Shown: positions 16,262 through 25,190 of the stretch, piece by piece
How the letters are laid out: the number at the start of each line of letters is the position of its first letter
Position numbering within the stretch: the stretch's first letter is position 1
Program-made: the position numbers and the translations under genes
The notes under the pieces: generated by a model
What the model was told of the DNA's origin: nothing
Databases searched by the model: none
Seen by the model: the letters and a program-made list of their open reading frames with translations, nothing else
Assembly (NCBI GenBank): GCA_963662765.2
Contig: CAXXUP010000003.1
Span: 1-64,000 of the forward strand
Source of the DNA: DATMXT01 sp963662765
GTDB lineage: Bacteria; Bacillota; Clostridia; Oscillospirales; Feifaniaceae
Direction of reading: 5' to 3'
DNA: 64,000 nt

Positions 16262-16642
16262 GTAGATGACCTCGCTTTCACTGAGATAAAATAATCATAA
16301 TCCAAATTAACGGACAATGCAACGTCTGTTTCAATCACTTTTTTTCAAGCTGTGTACGATTAAATAAGACAGACTGCTGACCGCATTTAACACGCTGAGA
16401 GATATGGGATGGGAACTCACGACATATTTATGTTGCCTATCATTCAGTGAATGAGTACGCGGACGGCGTAGCGCGAAGAAACGAAAAATTTATTTTTAAG
16501 CGCCTGGTCAAACAACATCGAAAATATGGTCCATCAGACGATTGGGCAGTCTTCTCTAATATACATAATTGTGGTATAATTGAACAGTGAGCGATGCTCA
16601 CAGTTCAAAAGTACAGCACATAGAGTGGACGATGATGTGGTT
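16262..16642 (+). promoter_or_regulatory. Region upstream of mgtA with likely -10 box
   Basis: About 380 bases without a gene. TATAAT at 16575-16580 in the context GTGGTATAAT is the best promoter element; the -35 region (TTCTCT at 16552) is weak. I looked for the Mg-sensing M-box expected upstream of some mgtA genes and did not recognise it; the predicted leader of about 55 bases is too short for one. Confidence 0.4.
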
Positions 16643-19177
16643 ATGGAAAGTCGGGATAGAATGAAATATTGGAGCATGTTTTCTGCGGATGTATTAAACG
16701 ACATCCGCTCAACTTCAGCCGGACTCACACAGGAAGAGGCGGCTTCAAGGTTAAAGGAGTATGGGGAAAACGCCATTCGGAAACAGCAAAAATCCGCGCC
16801 GCTGCAGTTGTTTCTTGCCCAGTTTAAAAGTTCGATTATTCTGATCATGATCGGCGCGACCTTGATTTCAGCCGCGACAGGGGACAAGGTTAACGCTGCG
16901 ATCATACTGGCCATCGTATTCGCGAGCGTCATATTGAGTTTCCTGCAGGAATACAGCGCCAGCAACGCGATTGATGAGCTGCGCTCGACCATACAGATTA
17001 AATCCACCGCTATGCGTGACGGCAAGCCGACGGATATTTCGTCAACATTGCTTGTCCCCGGCGACATCGTCCTGCTTTCCGCGGGTAGCTTAATTCCCGC
17101 GGATGGGCTGATCCTGACCTGCGATACATTCCATGTCAATCAGTCCGTTCTCACCGGGGAGGCCTTTGCAGTCGAAAAGGACGCAAAGGCGGTCCCGGAA
17201 GACGCAGACCTCGCTGGACGCAAAAACTGCGTCTTTATGGGCACTAACGTCCACAGCGGGAACGCCTCCATGCTTGTGATTCAGACGGGGGAGAAAACCG
17301 AGTTCGGACAGATTGCAGAAAAGCTTGAAAAACAGGCGCCGGAAACGGAATTTGCGCGTGGCGTACGCCATTTTGGATATCTGCTGACCTGGATCATGCT
17401 TATCATCACATCGGTTATTTTCGCGCTCAACGTGATCTTGCAAAAACCATTTATCGATTCGCTTCTTTTTTCTGTCGCCATCGCGATCGGAATTACGCCC
17501 CAGCTGCTGCCGGCCATCATTAACATCACCCTGTCCAAGGGCTCCCAGCTCATGGCAAAAGAGGGCGTGATTGTACGCCGTCTGGCGTCACTGGAAAACT
17601 TCGGGAGCATCGATATACTGTGCACGGATAAAACCGGCACCCTGACAGAGGGCGCGGTGCGCCTAAGCGATGCGATGGATGTGATGGGGCAGGTTTCCGA
17701 CGAGGTTTTTCAGCTTGCATATTTAAATGCCGGCCTGCAGACCGGCATGGTAAATGAGATGGATGAGGCGATCACATCGTACCGGACGCTCGACATTGGC
17801 GCTTATAAGAAAGTAGGGGAGATCCCCTTCGACTTTGACCGGATGCGGCTGAGCGTCATCGCCCAGGCAAAAGGCGAGACGATGCTGATCGTGAAAGGGG
17901 CATTGAACAGCGTCCTCGGAGTCTGCAATCAGTATTTCGTCGATTCGTTGGAACACGAGATCGACGACGCGGCACTGGACGGCATCCGGCAGCGCATGAC
18001 GGATTGGAGCAGCAAAGGCTTTCGGGTCATTTGCGTTGCGAAGAAGTCGGTGGCTCTAAAGGAGAAATATACCGTAGAGGATGAGCAGGCCATGACACTC
18101 ATGGGCTTTTTGCTTTTCTTCGACCCGCCAAAATCAGATGTCGCCCAGACCGTCGCCGATCTGGCCGAGCTTGGCATCACGCTGCGGGTCATCACCGGGG
18201 ACAACAAGCTGGTTACAATGCATATTGCCGATGAGATTGGGCTGAAATTCCGGAATGTGTTGACCGGACCGGAACTTGCAAAACTTGATGATGCGTCGCG
18301 GCCCGATGTTATTGAAACAACCGATTTGTTCACAGAGGTGAGTCCAAACCAGAAAGAACAGATTATCCTGGCGTTAAAGCAAAACGGCCATGTCGTGGGG
18401 TATATGGGCGACGGGATTAACGATGCGCCCGCCTTACATGCGGCCGACATCAGCATATCCGTCAACACGGCGGTCGATGTGGCAAAAGAATCCGCCGATT
18501 TTGTGCTGCGGGAAAAAAGCATGGCCGTACTCAAGCGCGGAATCGAACTCGGGCGCGCCACATTTGCCAACACAATGAAATATATCAACATCACGACCAG
18601 CGCCAACTTTGGAAATATGTTCAGCATGGCCGGTGCTTCACTGTTTTTGCCGTTCTTACCGCTGCTGCCAAAACAGATTCTGCTCATCAACTTCATTACG
18701 GATTTCCCCGCAATGACCATTGCGAGCGATTCGGTGGACGCTGAAATGATCAAGACTCCCCGCCGATGGGACATTAAGGCCATCCGCAACTTCATGTTGG
18801 TTTTCGGGATGATCAGCTCTGCTTTTGACTACTTATCCTTTGCCGTTTTACTGTTTGTCTTCAAAGCGCCGGAGGAGCTTTTCCAAAGCGGATGGTTCAT
18901 TCTCTCCATCCTGACGGAGCTGCTGGTACTGCTGGTCATGCGCACGAGGAAACCTTTCTATAAAAGCAAACCCGCCCCGATTTTGCTGTTCTCATCCATT
19001 GGGGTGGGGACTTTGACGCTGCTCCTCCCGTACCTGCCGATGCATGAGCTTCTGAACATCACCCCGGTACCGCCGGCAATGCTGTTTGCGCTGCTCGGCA
19101 TTGCCGCCCTATATATCGTGGTTACGGAGATCGCCAAGCATTTCTTCTTCCGCGCCAAACCGGACTCAAAACCGTAA
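16643..19177 (+). CDS. mgtA: Magnesium-importing P-type ATPase (MgtA/MgtB type)
   Basis: 844 residues. The order is N-terminal cation ATPase domain, two membrane spans, actuator domain with LTGEAF, spans 3-4 with PQLLPAIINITLSKGS, phosphorylation motif DKTGTLTEG (Asp 329), nucleotide domain, GDGINDAPALHAADIS hinge and a six-span C-terminus. The segment IVRRLASLENFGSID and the PRRWD motif after span 6 are typical of type IIIB magnesium ATPases. The likely reaction is ATP-driven Mg2+ uptake. I chose the ATG at 16643 because the -10 box at 16575 rules out the TTG at 16580; the ribosome site is weak and ATG 16661 is possible. Confidence 0.88.
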   Translation: MESRDRMKYWSMFSADVLNDIRSTSAGLTQEEAASRLKEYGENAIRKQQKSAPLQLFLAQFKSSIILIMIGATLISAATGDKVNAAIILAIVFASVILSFLQEYSASNAIDELRSTIQIKSTAMRDGKPTDISSTLLVPGDIVLLSAGSLIPADGLILTCDTFHVNQSVLTGEAFAVEKDAKAVPEDADLAGRKNCVFMGTNVHSGNASMLVIQTGEKTEFGQIAEKLEKQAPETEFARGVRHFGYLLTWIMLIITSVIFALNVILQKPFIDSLLFSVAIAIGITPQLLPAIINITLSKGSQLMAKEGVIVRRLASLENFGSIDILCTDKTGTLTEGAVRLSDAMDVMGQVSDEVFQLAYLNAGLQTGMVNEMDEAITSYRTLDIGAYKKVGEIPFDFDRMRLSVIAQAKGETMLIVKGALNSVLGVCNQYFVDSLEHEIDDAALDGIRQRMTDWSSKGFRVICVAKKSVALKEKYTVEDEQAMTLMGFLLFFDPPKSDVAQTVADLAELGITLRVITGDNKLVTMHIADEIGLKFRNVLTGPELAKLDDASRPDVIETTDLFTEVSPNQKEQIILALKQNGHVVGYMGDGINDAPALHAADISISVNTAVDVAKESADFVLREKSMAVLKRGIELGRATFANTMKYINITTSANFGNMFSMAGASLFLPFLPLLPKQILLINFITDFPAMTIASDSVDAEMIKTPRRWDIKAIRNFMLVFGMISSAFDYLSFAVLLFVFKAPEELFQSGWFILSILTELLVLLVMRTRKPFYKSKPAPILLFSSIGVGTLTLLLPYLPMHELLNITPVPPAMLFALLGIAALYIVVTEIAKHFFFRAKPDSKP

Positions 19178-19183
19178 GAGTAC

Positions 19184-19224
19184 ACAAAACAAGCCGGTTT
19201 CGCTGACGTACCGGCTTGTTTTGT
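19184..19224. terminator. Bidirectional terminator between convergent genes
   Basis: A perfect 15-bp stem (arm ACAAAACAAGCCGGT) with an 11-base loop; T-rich arms serve both strands. Confidence 0.85.
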
Positions 19225-19247
19225 TATTCTGATTCTCTTTTCAATTC

Positions 19248-20750
19248 TTACTTGCGCAGCGAACCCAGCAGTCCTCGTACCAGTGACCGTCCGACTTCTC
19301 TTCCGAACGTGTTCAGAGCGGCGCTTCCGATCTTTTCAAGCTCGGACTTCTTCTGAGGTTTCCGCCCGGTCGTTTGAATTTTGCGAACATTGTCTTCTTT
19401 TTCTCTTTTTGCGGCAAGTTTTTCCTCTTCGGCTTTCGCCCGTTCCCAGTCGGCTTTTTCTTGCTCCTGCTTTGCATTATTTTGCAGGATTTCGAAAGCG
19501 GACTGCCGGTCCATTTCGCGGCCGTATTTGCTGTTCATCGGTGAGGCTGCAATGATCTTGTTGCGCATTTCGTCGTCAATCGTTCCGAACTTGCTCAAGG
19601 GGGGAACCACAAAGCCCCGCAGGGCGACGCCGGGGCGCCCGTCGCCGTCAAGGCAGGAGACAAGCACCTCGCCCGTGGCAAGTTCGGTGATCACATCCTC
19701 TGTCTTAAACGACGGATTCGCACGGAACGTCTGTGCCGCCACCTTAACCGATTTCTGATCGGCCGGGGTGTAAGCGCGCAAGGCGTGCTGGACGCGATTG
19801 CCAAGCTGCCCAAGGACCTTGGGCGGCAAGTCGCTCGGATTTTGCGTGATGAAGTAGACGCCAACGCCCTTAGACCGGATCAGCCTGACCACTTGCTCGA
19901 TTTTGTCAAGCAGCACCTTAGGTGCATCGTCGAACAGCAGATGCGCCTCGTCAAAGAAGAACACGAGTTTCGGCTTGTCCAGATCGCCCACTTCGGGGAG
20001 CACTTCAAAAAGCTCGGAGAGCAGCCAAAGAAGAAACGTCGCATATAATGCCGGCGTTTGGTAGAGATTAACGCTGTGGAGAATATTGATATACCCGCGG
20101 CCGTCGGTGTCGGTTCGAATGAGGTCATCGATGTCAAGGGCCGGCTCACCGAAGAAAAACGCTCCGCCCTGATCTTCGAGTGTGAGCAGGCTGCGAAGAA
20201 TTGCGCCGGCACTTTGCGCCGAAATATTACCGTAATCGAGTGTAAATTCCTTCGCATGGTCGCCGACATACTGCACCATGGCGCGCAGATCCTTCAAGTC
20301 GAGCAGCAGCATCCCTTTATCGTCCGCAATGCGGAATACGATGCTGAGCACGCCCGCCTGTGTATCGTTCAGTCCCAAAAGCCTTGCCAGCAGCAGCGGC
20401 CCCATATCCGATACAGTGGCACGGATGGGGTGCCCGCCTGTGCCATAGATATCCCAGAAACAGACCGGATACGATTGGTATGTCAGCTTATCGATGCCGA
20501 GGATTTTCATCCTTTCAAGCGTCTTGGGACTGTCACTGCCGGCGACCGACAGACTTGCGAGGTCGCCCTTGATATCGGACAGGAACACCGGCACGCCCAA
20601 ATCACTGAAAGACTCCGCCATGACTTTCAATGTCGTCGTTTTACCGGTACCGGTGGCGCCCGCGATCAGACCGTGCCGGTTCGCCATCGTGGGTAAGAGG
20701 TAAACGGGGACGTCGCCTTTGGCAAGCCAGATTTTATGATCAATAAGCAT
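19248..20750 (-). CDS. HerA-like ATPase, DUF853 family
   Basis: 500 residues. P-loop GATGTGKT at 31-38, DIKGDLASLS shortly after, a Walker B LVFFFDEAHLLF and an arginine/sensor stretch RLIRSKGVGVYFITQNPSD, all of the DUF853 (YjgR) group related to HerA/FtsK translocases. The last 100 residues are a charged coiled coil (KQEQEKADWERAKAEEEKL) and a hydrophobic-basic tail. The family probably moves or unwinds nucleic acid; its cell role is not established. GAGGTG precedes the ATG and a promoter lies 35 bases upstream. Single-gene unit. Confidence 0.92.
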   Translation of the reverse strand: MLIDHKIWLAKGDVPVYLLPTMANRHGLIAGATGTGKTTTLKVMAESFSDLGVPVFLSDIKGDLASLSVAGSDSPKTLERMKILGIDKLTYQSYPVCFWDIYGTGGHPIRATVSDMGPLLLARLLGLNDTQAGVLSIVFRIADDKGMLLLDLKDLRAMVQYVGDHAKEFTLDYGNISAQSAGAILRSLLTLEDQGGAFFFGEPALDIDDLIRTDTDGRGYINILHSVNLYQTPALYATFLLWLLSELFEVLPEVGDLDKPKLVFFFDEAHLLFDDAPKVLLDKIEQVVRLIRSKGVGVYFITQNPSDLPPKVLGQLGNRVQHALRAYTPADQKSVKVAAQTFRANPSFKTEDVITELATGEVLVSCLDGDGRPGVALRGFVVPPLSKFGTIDDEMRNKIIAASPMNSKYGREMDRQSAFEILQNNAKQEQEKADWERAKAEEEKLAAKREKEDNVRKIQTTGRKPQKKSELEKIGSAALNTFGREVGRSLVRGLLGSLRK

Positions 20751-20784
20751 TTTATCTTCACCTCTTGCGTAAAATTATACTTTA

Positions 20785-20813
20785 ATTATATTGGATAGCG
20801 ATGAGATTATCAA
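20785..20813 (-). promoter_or_regulatory. Sigma-A promoter of the DUF853 gene
   Basis: Minus-strand TTGATA (20813-20808), 17-base spacer, TATAAT (20790-20785). Confidence 0.65.
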
Positions 20814-20867
20814 TATCATAGAATGCAATGCAAAAGGTAAAAAGTAAGAACGCGCTTCAACCGACAT

Positions 20868-20912
20868 AACAAGGAAACCGGGGCGAAGTAAAATCGCCCC
20901 GGTTTCCTTGTT
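20868..20912 (-). terminator. Hairpin terminator after pspA
   Basis: A perfect 19-bp stem (arms start AACAAGGAAACC) and 7-base loop, about 70 bases past the pspA stop. Confidence 0.7.
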
Positions 20913-20983
20913 TGACTCAAAGCATCCGGCATGGATGCCATTTTTTTATCCTTGAAGAACTGCACATTCTCGCTATACCGGAA

Positions 20984-21661
20984 TTAAAGGCCCAGCCCTT
21001 TCTTAAGACTATCGAGCTCTTCATCGACAGAGGCGCCGCCCTTGGAGGCGTACTTTTCCTCTAAGGCTTTCGCTTCGTCAACCGGCGTTGAGTTGAGCTC
21101 CGACATCGCGTTTGCCTCGTCAAGCATTTTGCTTGCCTTTTCTTCCATGCGATTAAAGGCACTCATGGCACCCTGCGTGCTGTTGACAAACGTCGTGGCC
21201 TTGTTGAGAGTCTCTTGGGTATTTGCCACCGCGACTTTCGCCTTGATCATTTCGCGGCGGGACTTCAGCGTTTCGATGTCGGATGCAAGCTTGTCGTGCA
21301 TCTGGCGCATTTTCACCGCATTTTCATGTGCTGAGGCATACGCTGTCATCATGCCGGCGCCCAAGTTTTCGAGCTCCTGCTTTTTCGCGATAAATGTGCG
21401 GGCGTCCCCTTCGTTTCCGGCGGCAAGCGCTTTTTTCGCATATTCGGCATACTTTGCAACTTCGGCCTGGTTTTCATCGACAAGCCGCTTCGTTCTTGTC
21501 TCTTCGGCCATGACGCCCGCGGTGCTTTTTTTGACCTCCGCAAAATCCTCCATCATGTTCCGCAGATATTGGTCAATCATCTTGGACGGATCTTCCATTT
21601 TGTCGATAATCGCATTGATGTTTGCGGATATAATGTCACCGAATCTTTCAAGAATTGCCAT
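20984..21661 (-). CDS. PspA/IM30-family membrane-stress protein
   Basis: 225 residues, nearly all alpha-helical coiled coil. The amphipathic N-terminal helix ILERFGDIISANINAIIDK is followed by EDPSKMIDQYLRNM, as in PspA, LiaH and Vipp1. These ESCRT-III-like proteins form rings and rods on damaged membranes. The second ATG (21661) is chosen because GGAGG stands eight bases before it and only two before the first. It is 27 bases from the TPM-like membrane protein gene upstream, so the two probably form an envelope-stress operon. Confidence 0.92.
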   Translation of the reverse strand: MAILERFGDIISANINAIIDKMEDPSKMIDQYLRNMMEDFAEVKKSTAGVMAEETRTKRLVDENQAEVAKYAEYAKKALAAGNEGDARTFIAKKQELENLGAGMMTAYASAHENAVKMRQMHDKLASDIETLKSRREMIKAKVAVANTQETLNKATTFVNSTQGAMSAFNRMEEKASKMLDEANAMSELNSTPVDEAKALEEKYASKGGASVDEELDSLKKGLGL

Positions 21662-21688
21662 TTTCATTGCCTCCTTATTTTTTCTAAT

Positions 21689-22825
21689 CTAATTACTGGG
21701 ATCCTCGTTATTACTGGGATCGTCGTTCTTGCTGGGCTCGTCGCTCTTGCTGGGCTCGTCGTATTTTTTCGCGAGATTTTCCGCTTCGGTATCGCTGAAC
21801 TTTTCAATCGGAGAATTGAGTATATCTTCTGTCTGCTTTGCCTCGAGGTTTTTTTGCTTTTTCATATGTCTCCACCAGGCAAACAAAACAAGGACCAACA
21901 TGGTAACGCCAAAGACGACCAGCACGGGGATCCAGGGGGATTTCGTGACCTCCATGATGCGGTCGGCCGCGTCGGAGAAAGAATTGCTGAAAAATTCGTC
22001 CTCCGATAATCCGGAATCGTAATAGTACTTGTCGATATAGTTGAGCAGAATAGCGCCGGCCTCTGAGTCAATAACGGTGTTTGCCTGAGTCCCGGTGACA
22101 TAGTAGTCCATATACTGACTCTGATTATACTCGAAGAACACGAGCAGAATGTGCGCTTCATCGGTGAACAGCTCATCATAGAGACTGTTTGCATAATCCT
22201 CAAGGTCAGTGGAAGATGGATTGTGCGAACCGTTAACCGTGTCCGTGATGTAGACATACGGCTGCACGCCGGTTTTTTCATAAAAATGTTTGAGTCCTTT
22301 GGTGAGGTTGGCTTCTATGCTGATCCATCCCAGTTCATCGGTATAATACCCGGTCTCGTTGACGGAGCCTTGCGGTAAAGGCTCGCGTACGACAGTTGAT
22401 GATGTGATATTCATTCCACCCGAACTGAGTGCAATCACGACTGCGATTAAGATGATAAGGATGATAAAAATGAAAATCGCAGTGCCGCAGCCGTTTTTGG
22501 AACTCTTGCCTTCGGGTCCCTGCTGATACCCGCCGCCGCCCGAAGAACCGCGGCCCATCCGGCTTCCAAGATATCCACCCCAAAAGCTGCCGCCAAACGA
22601 GCCGTTACCGCCGGGCCGAAAGGATCCTCCTCCGCCAGAGGGCGTGCCGCCGCCGCGGCTGCCGCCAAAGGATCCACCGCCGCCGCGGCTGCCGCCAAAG
22701 GATCCACCGCCGCCGCGGCTGCCGCCAAAGGACCCGCCGCCGCCGAATCCGCCGCCGCCGAATCCGCCACCGAATCCGCCACCGCCGCCACCGCCGCCGC
22801 CGCCTCCACCGCCGCCTCTACCCAT
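21689..22825 (-). CDS. Gly-rich membrane protein with TPM-like domain
   Basis: About 378 residues. The first 110 are almost only Gly with Phe, Ser and Arg, including three tandem copies of the 10-residue SFGGSRGGGG unit. A membrane span (about 120-140) leads to a domain of some 160 residues, mostly polar, resembling TPM_phosphatase (DELGWISIEANLTKGL, YVYITDTVNGS, ILLVFFEYNQSQYM). A second span (about 300-320) is followed by a charged tail of EPSK/DPSN repeats. The Gly-rich part would lie on the cytoplasmic side if the TPM domain is outside. It is next to PspA. GGGGG precedes the ATG at 22825. Confidence 0.75.
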   Translation of the reverse strand: MGRGGGGGGGGGGGGGGFGGGFGGGGFGGGGSFGGSRGGGGSFGGSRGGGGSFGGSRGGGTPSGGGGSFRPGGNGSFGGSFWGGYLGSRMGRGSSGGGGYQQGPEGKSSKNGCGTAIFIFIILIILIAVVIALSSGGMNITSSTVVREPLPQGSVNETGYYTDELGWISIEANLTKGLKHFYEKTGVQPYVYITDTVNGSHNPSSTDLEDYANSLYDELFTDEAHILLVFFEYNQSQYMDYYVTGTQANTVIDSEAGAILLNYIDKYYYDSGLSEDEFFSNSFSDAADRIMEVTKSPWIPVLVVFGVTMLVLVLFAWWRHMKKQKNLEAKQTEDILNSPIEKFSDTEAENLAKKYDEPSKSDEPSKNDDPSNNEDPSN

Positions 22826-22871
22826 CGTTATCAAACCCCCAAAATGTTTTATTTAAGCTAGAGTAAACTAC

Positions 22872-23189
22872 TTACATTCGGTCTATATCCGGTTTATCCT
22901 CTGTATGTGCTACCGTGTCAAAGTGGAAGGAAACCGTCAGATAGTCGTTTTCCGTTGAAGAAACATTCAGCACCCGCAGCAATGCTGCACCGTAGGACCC
23001 CAGTGAAAGCAACACGTCATCGCAGTGTTCAAGGATAATGTGGGTCGGCTCGTTGATTCCAGTCAGGCAGTCATGCAAAGCATCAAGGTTCCCGCCGTAG
23101 TAGTCCGGAAATGACAGCTTCGCAAAAAGCTGTGCATGCGCATTCTCCCGTGAAGTTATTTCACTTCCGTCAATCAGAATCGTTTTCAT
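22872..23189 (-). CDS. Barstar-family ribonuclease inhibitor
   Basis: 105 residues with the barstar signature YYGGNLDALHDCLTG and the EITSRENAHAQL opening. Barstars bind the active site of barnase-type RNases tightly, here surely the product of the upstream gene. The ATG overlaps the stop of the RNase gene in an ATGA, so inhibitor and toxin are made together. In barstar, Asp 35 and Asp 39 contact barnase; the DALHD acidic pair keeps them. Confidence 0.93.
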   Translation of the reverse strand: MKTILIDGSEITSRENAHAQLFAKLSFPDYYGGNLDALHDCLTGINEPTHIILEHCDDVLLSLGSYGAALLRVLNVSSTENDYLTVSFHFDTVAHTEDKPDIDRM

Positions 23190-24017
23190 GATTTTTCGTC
23201 TCCGTACAGCAGGGTGAAGCTCTCATAATGGTCGTCTGTATAATAGATTAACCCATCATTGGAATAGACAATTCTCTTTGCACCTCTGCTTGATGCCCCC
23301 AAGGTGTCGATATCGCATTCCTGATAAGTCCGGCCCTTAGCCGACGGCAGGAGTCCTTCATAATTTCCGAAAACGTTGCCGCCGATACACTTGCCCGGAG
23401 CATATGGTTCCAGTGAGCCGCCGGTCCAGCCGAAATTCTGGGCTTCCTGTTTGGTGATAAAGTTTGAAGGAAGCCCTCCGTAGCTGTGTATGAAGAGAGC
23501 GACGTCTTCTTTTGATGTGTACGAGCCGTTCTCGTCAGGCAGGGAAGGGGCATCCGCCTCCGGCGGTTCATCTGATTGAACGCCCGATTCGGGAGCACTG
23601 CCTGACGTGGTTGAGGTATTCGGGTCCTCTTTTGATGTGTAAGAGCTGCTCCCGTCAGGCGGAGAGGGGACGTCTGCCTCCTGCGCTTCATCTGAAAGAC
23701 CGTCTGAATCGATTGCCCCGTTTGATGAGTCGCTTGCCGTGATTGGGGTATTCGGGACCTCTTTTGATGTGTAAGAACCGTTCTCATCAGGCGGGGAGGG
23801 GGCATCCGCCTCCTGCGGTTCATCTGATTGAACGCCCGATTTGGGAGCACTGCCTGACGAAGCACCGGAGGATGCTGCGGTATTCAAATCCGCGCTCACC
23901 GTTAATTGGGCTGCCGGATGTGCCGCAGCCTGCCAGCGACATCAGGAAAACGGTTATTGCGATAAAGGTTCCAAGCAATCTTTTTGCATAGTTGCTTTTA
24001 GCGAAATTAGCTTTCAT
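23186..24017 (-). CDS. Barnase-type ribonuclease precursor with lipoprotein leader, frame broken by +1
   Basis: The start at 24017 gives a lipoprotein signal with lipobox LAGC (Cys 31 at 23927-23925). That frame closes at 23820. The frame of the RNase is open from 23941 to 23186, so the two join only after skipping one base between about 23941 and 23900. The RNase part matches barnase closely: LPSNFITKQEAQNFGW keeps Lys 27, GRTYQECDID keeps Glu 73, Arg 83 and Arg 87 lie in SSRGAKRIVYS, and TDDHYESFT keeps His 102; Arg 59 is Tyr. Between is a repeat linker. It could be a sequencing error, a pseudogene, phase variation or frameshifting. A GTG at 23899 would start a leaderless form without a ribosome site. 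Confidence 0.82.
23506..23860 (-). repeat. Three imperfect tandem repeats in the RNase linker
   Basis: Three copies of a roughly 120-base unit encode variants of SDEPQEADAPSPPDENGSYTSKE. The copies begin near 23850, 23700 and 23600 on the minus strand. The last runs straight into the RNase domain, so the duplications include its first residues SYTSKED. The linker is acidic and Pro/Ser-rich, suited to span the cell wall. Confidence 0.8.
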
Positions 24018-24497
24018 GGCAACAACCCTTTGTGCTGTAAAATATGCCTATTTGATGCGCCGTAAGTTCGGTTTTGCAAAAAAGTGTGCCAGTTGAAGGC
24101 ATTAAAATGTCACTAAATAAAGACGCAAAGATTTTACCAAATGTTCCACCCATTATACACCGGCTGTAAGGTTGGTTACGTTTGAACGGCAGCTTATGCT
24201 TTTTAAGAAATTGCCGAAAAATACCACTTAAGTATATCATATCAAAGTGCAATTGACAATCGGGCGATATGCCGTAATTTACCAGTCTTCCCCCGAAAAT
24301 GCGGAGGACCGGAGAAGCGGGCCGTCAGGGGCGCGAACGCTCGGGCCCTCTCGATTTCTTTAAGGAAACCGTCATACGGCGACATTGATATTGACGGTTT
24401 ATTTTTTATATTTGTTAAGTTATAATTAAAACGCAAAATTGTCTTGACACAAAACTCAAAGCGCATGTATGGGAATTAAATATTTTTGAGGAGAACT
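24018..24497. other. Intergenic stretch with repeat-like segment and HAD-gene promoter
   Basis: No gene seen. A segment at 24269-24310 resembles the one at 30123-30163 (both hold GCCRTAATTYAC then a pyrimidine-rich run and GGGGAGGAC or a variant). It may be a worn copy of a dispersed repeat. A weak promoter, TTGACA at 24444 with TATGGG at 24468, lies before the HAD gene. Confidence 0.4.
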
Positions 24498-25190
24498 ATG
24501 AGTTATCAAATACTGCTATTTGATTTAGACGATACACTGCTGGATTTCGAGGCAAATGAGACGGATTCGCTTGGCAGGCTATTTCAGCAGCATGGATATA
24601 CTTTTTCGCCGGAACTATTCCAAGTGTATAACTGCGTCAACAAACAACTGTGGGCGGATTATGAAAATGGTACGATTGTCTTAGAGGAAGTGCTGAATAC
24701 AAGATTTTCAAAAACCTTGTTGCGGCTCGGAAGCACAGTGGATGGAACTCAATGGGAAAATCAGTATCGGGAGCTTTTAGGCAATGGCTCTCAACTGATT
24801 GACGGAGCCTTGGAACTCTGTCAAAACTTGTCCGCATCTCATAGACTGTTCGTCGTCACGAATGGTATAACCAAAACGCAGATAAAGAGATTGAAGCAGT
24901 CGGGCTTACACAAATATTTTGAAGACATTTTTGATTCTCAGAGTATAGGGTATCAAAAGCCATCCAAAGAGTTCTTTGAATATGTGAAGAGCCATATCAG
25001 AGATTTTCGTATTAAAGACGCACTGATGATCGGGGATTCTTTGAATACCGATATCAAAGGCGGTATATCGGCAGGAATTGATACCTGCTGGATTAACAAA
25101 AAAGCCCAAAAATGCCCTGAAGAAATTCTATGCACATACAAGGTCACAAGTCTGGCGGATTTGTATGACATTTTGTGCCCTGTAAAATGA
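24498..25190 (+). CDS. HAD-family hydrolase, YjjG-type nucleotidase
   Basis: 230 residues. HAD motifs are complete: LLFDLDDTLLDF (nucleophile Asp 9 and acid Asp 11), VVTNG, the lysine in QKPSKEFF and IGDSLNTDIKGG. The cap region and wording GISAGIDTCWINK fit the YjjG subgroup, which hydrolyses pyrimidine nucleoside monophosphates and cleans noncanonical ones. GAGGAG four bases before the ATG. No neighbour suggests a more specific role. Confidence 0.9.
   Translation: MSYQILLFDLDDTLLDFEANETDSLGRLFQQHGYTFSPELFQVYNCVNKQLWADYENGTIVLEEVLNTRFSKTLLRLGSTVDGTQWENQYRELLGNGSQLIDGALELCQNLSASHRLFVVTNGITKTQIKRLKQSGLHKYFEDIFDSQSIGYQKPSKEFFEYVKSHIRDFRIKDALMIGDSLNTDIKGGISAGIDTCWINKKAQKCPEEILCTYKVTSLADLYDILCPVK

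Noticed and set aside
16262..16642. Mg-sensing M-box riboswitch before mgtA
   Set aside because: I could not find the conserved helices, and the likely transcription start leaves only about 55 bases of leader.
22447..22856. Ala- and Pro-rich frames over the Gly-rich protein
   Set aside because: Frame shadows of GGC/GGN-rich DNA; the Gly-rich frame continues into membrane and TPM-like domains.
24007..24252. 81-codon minus-strand frame upstream of the RNase gene
   Set aside because: No ribosome site and it overlaps the leader of the RNase; composition like random AT-rich sequence.
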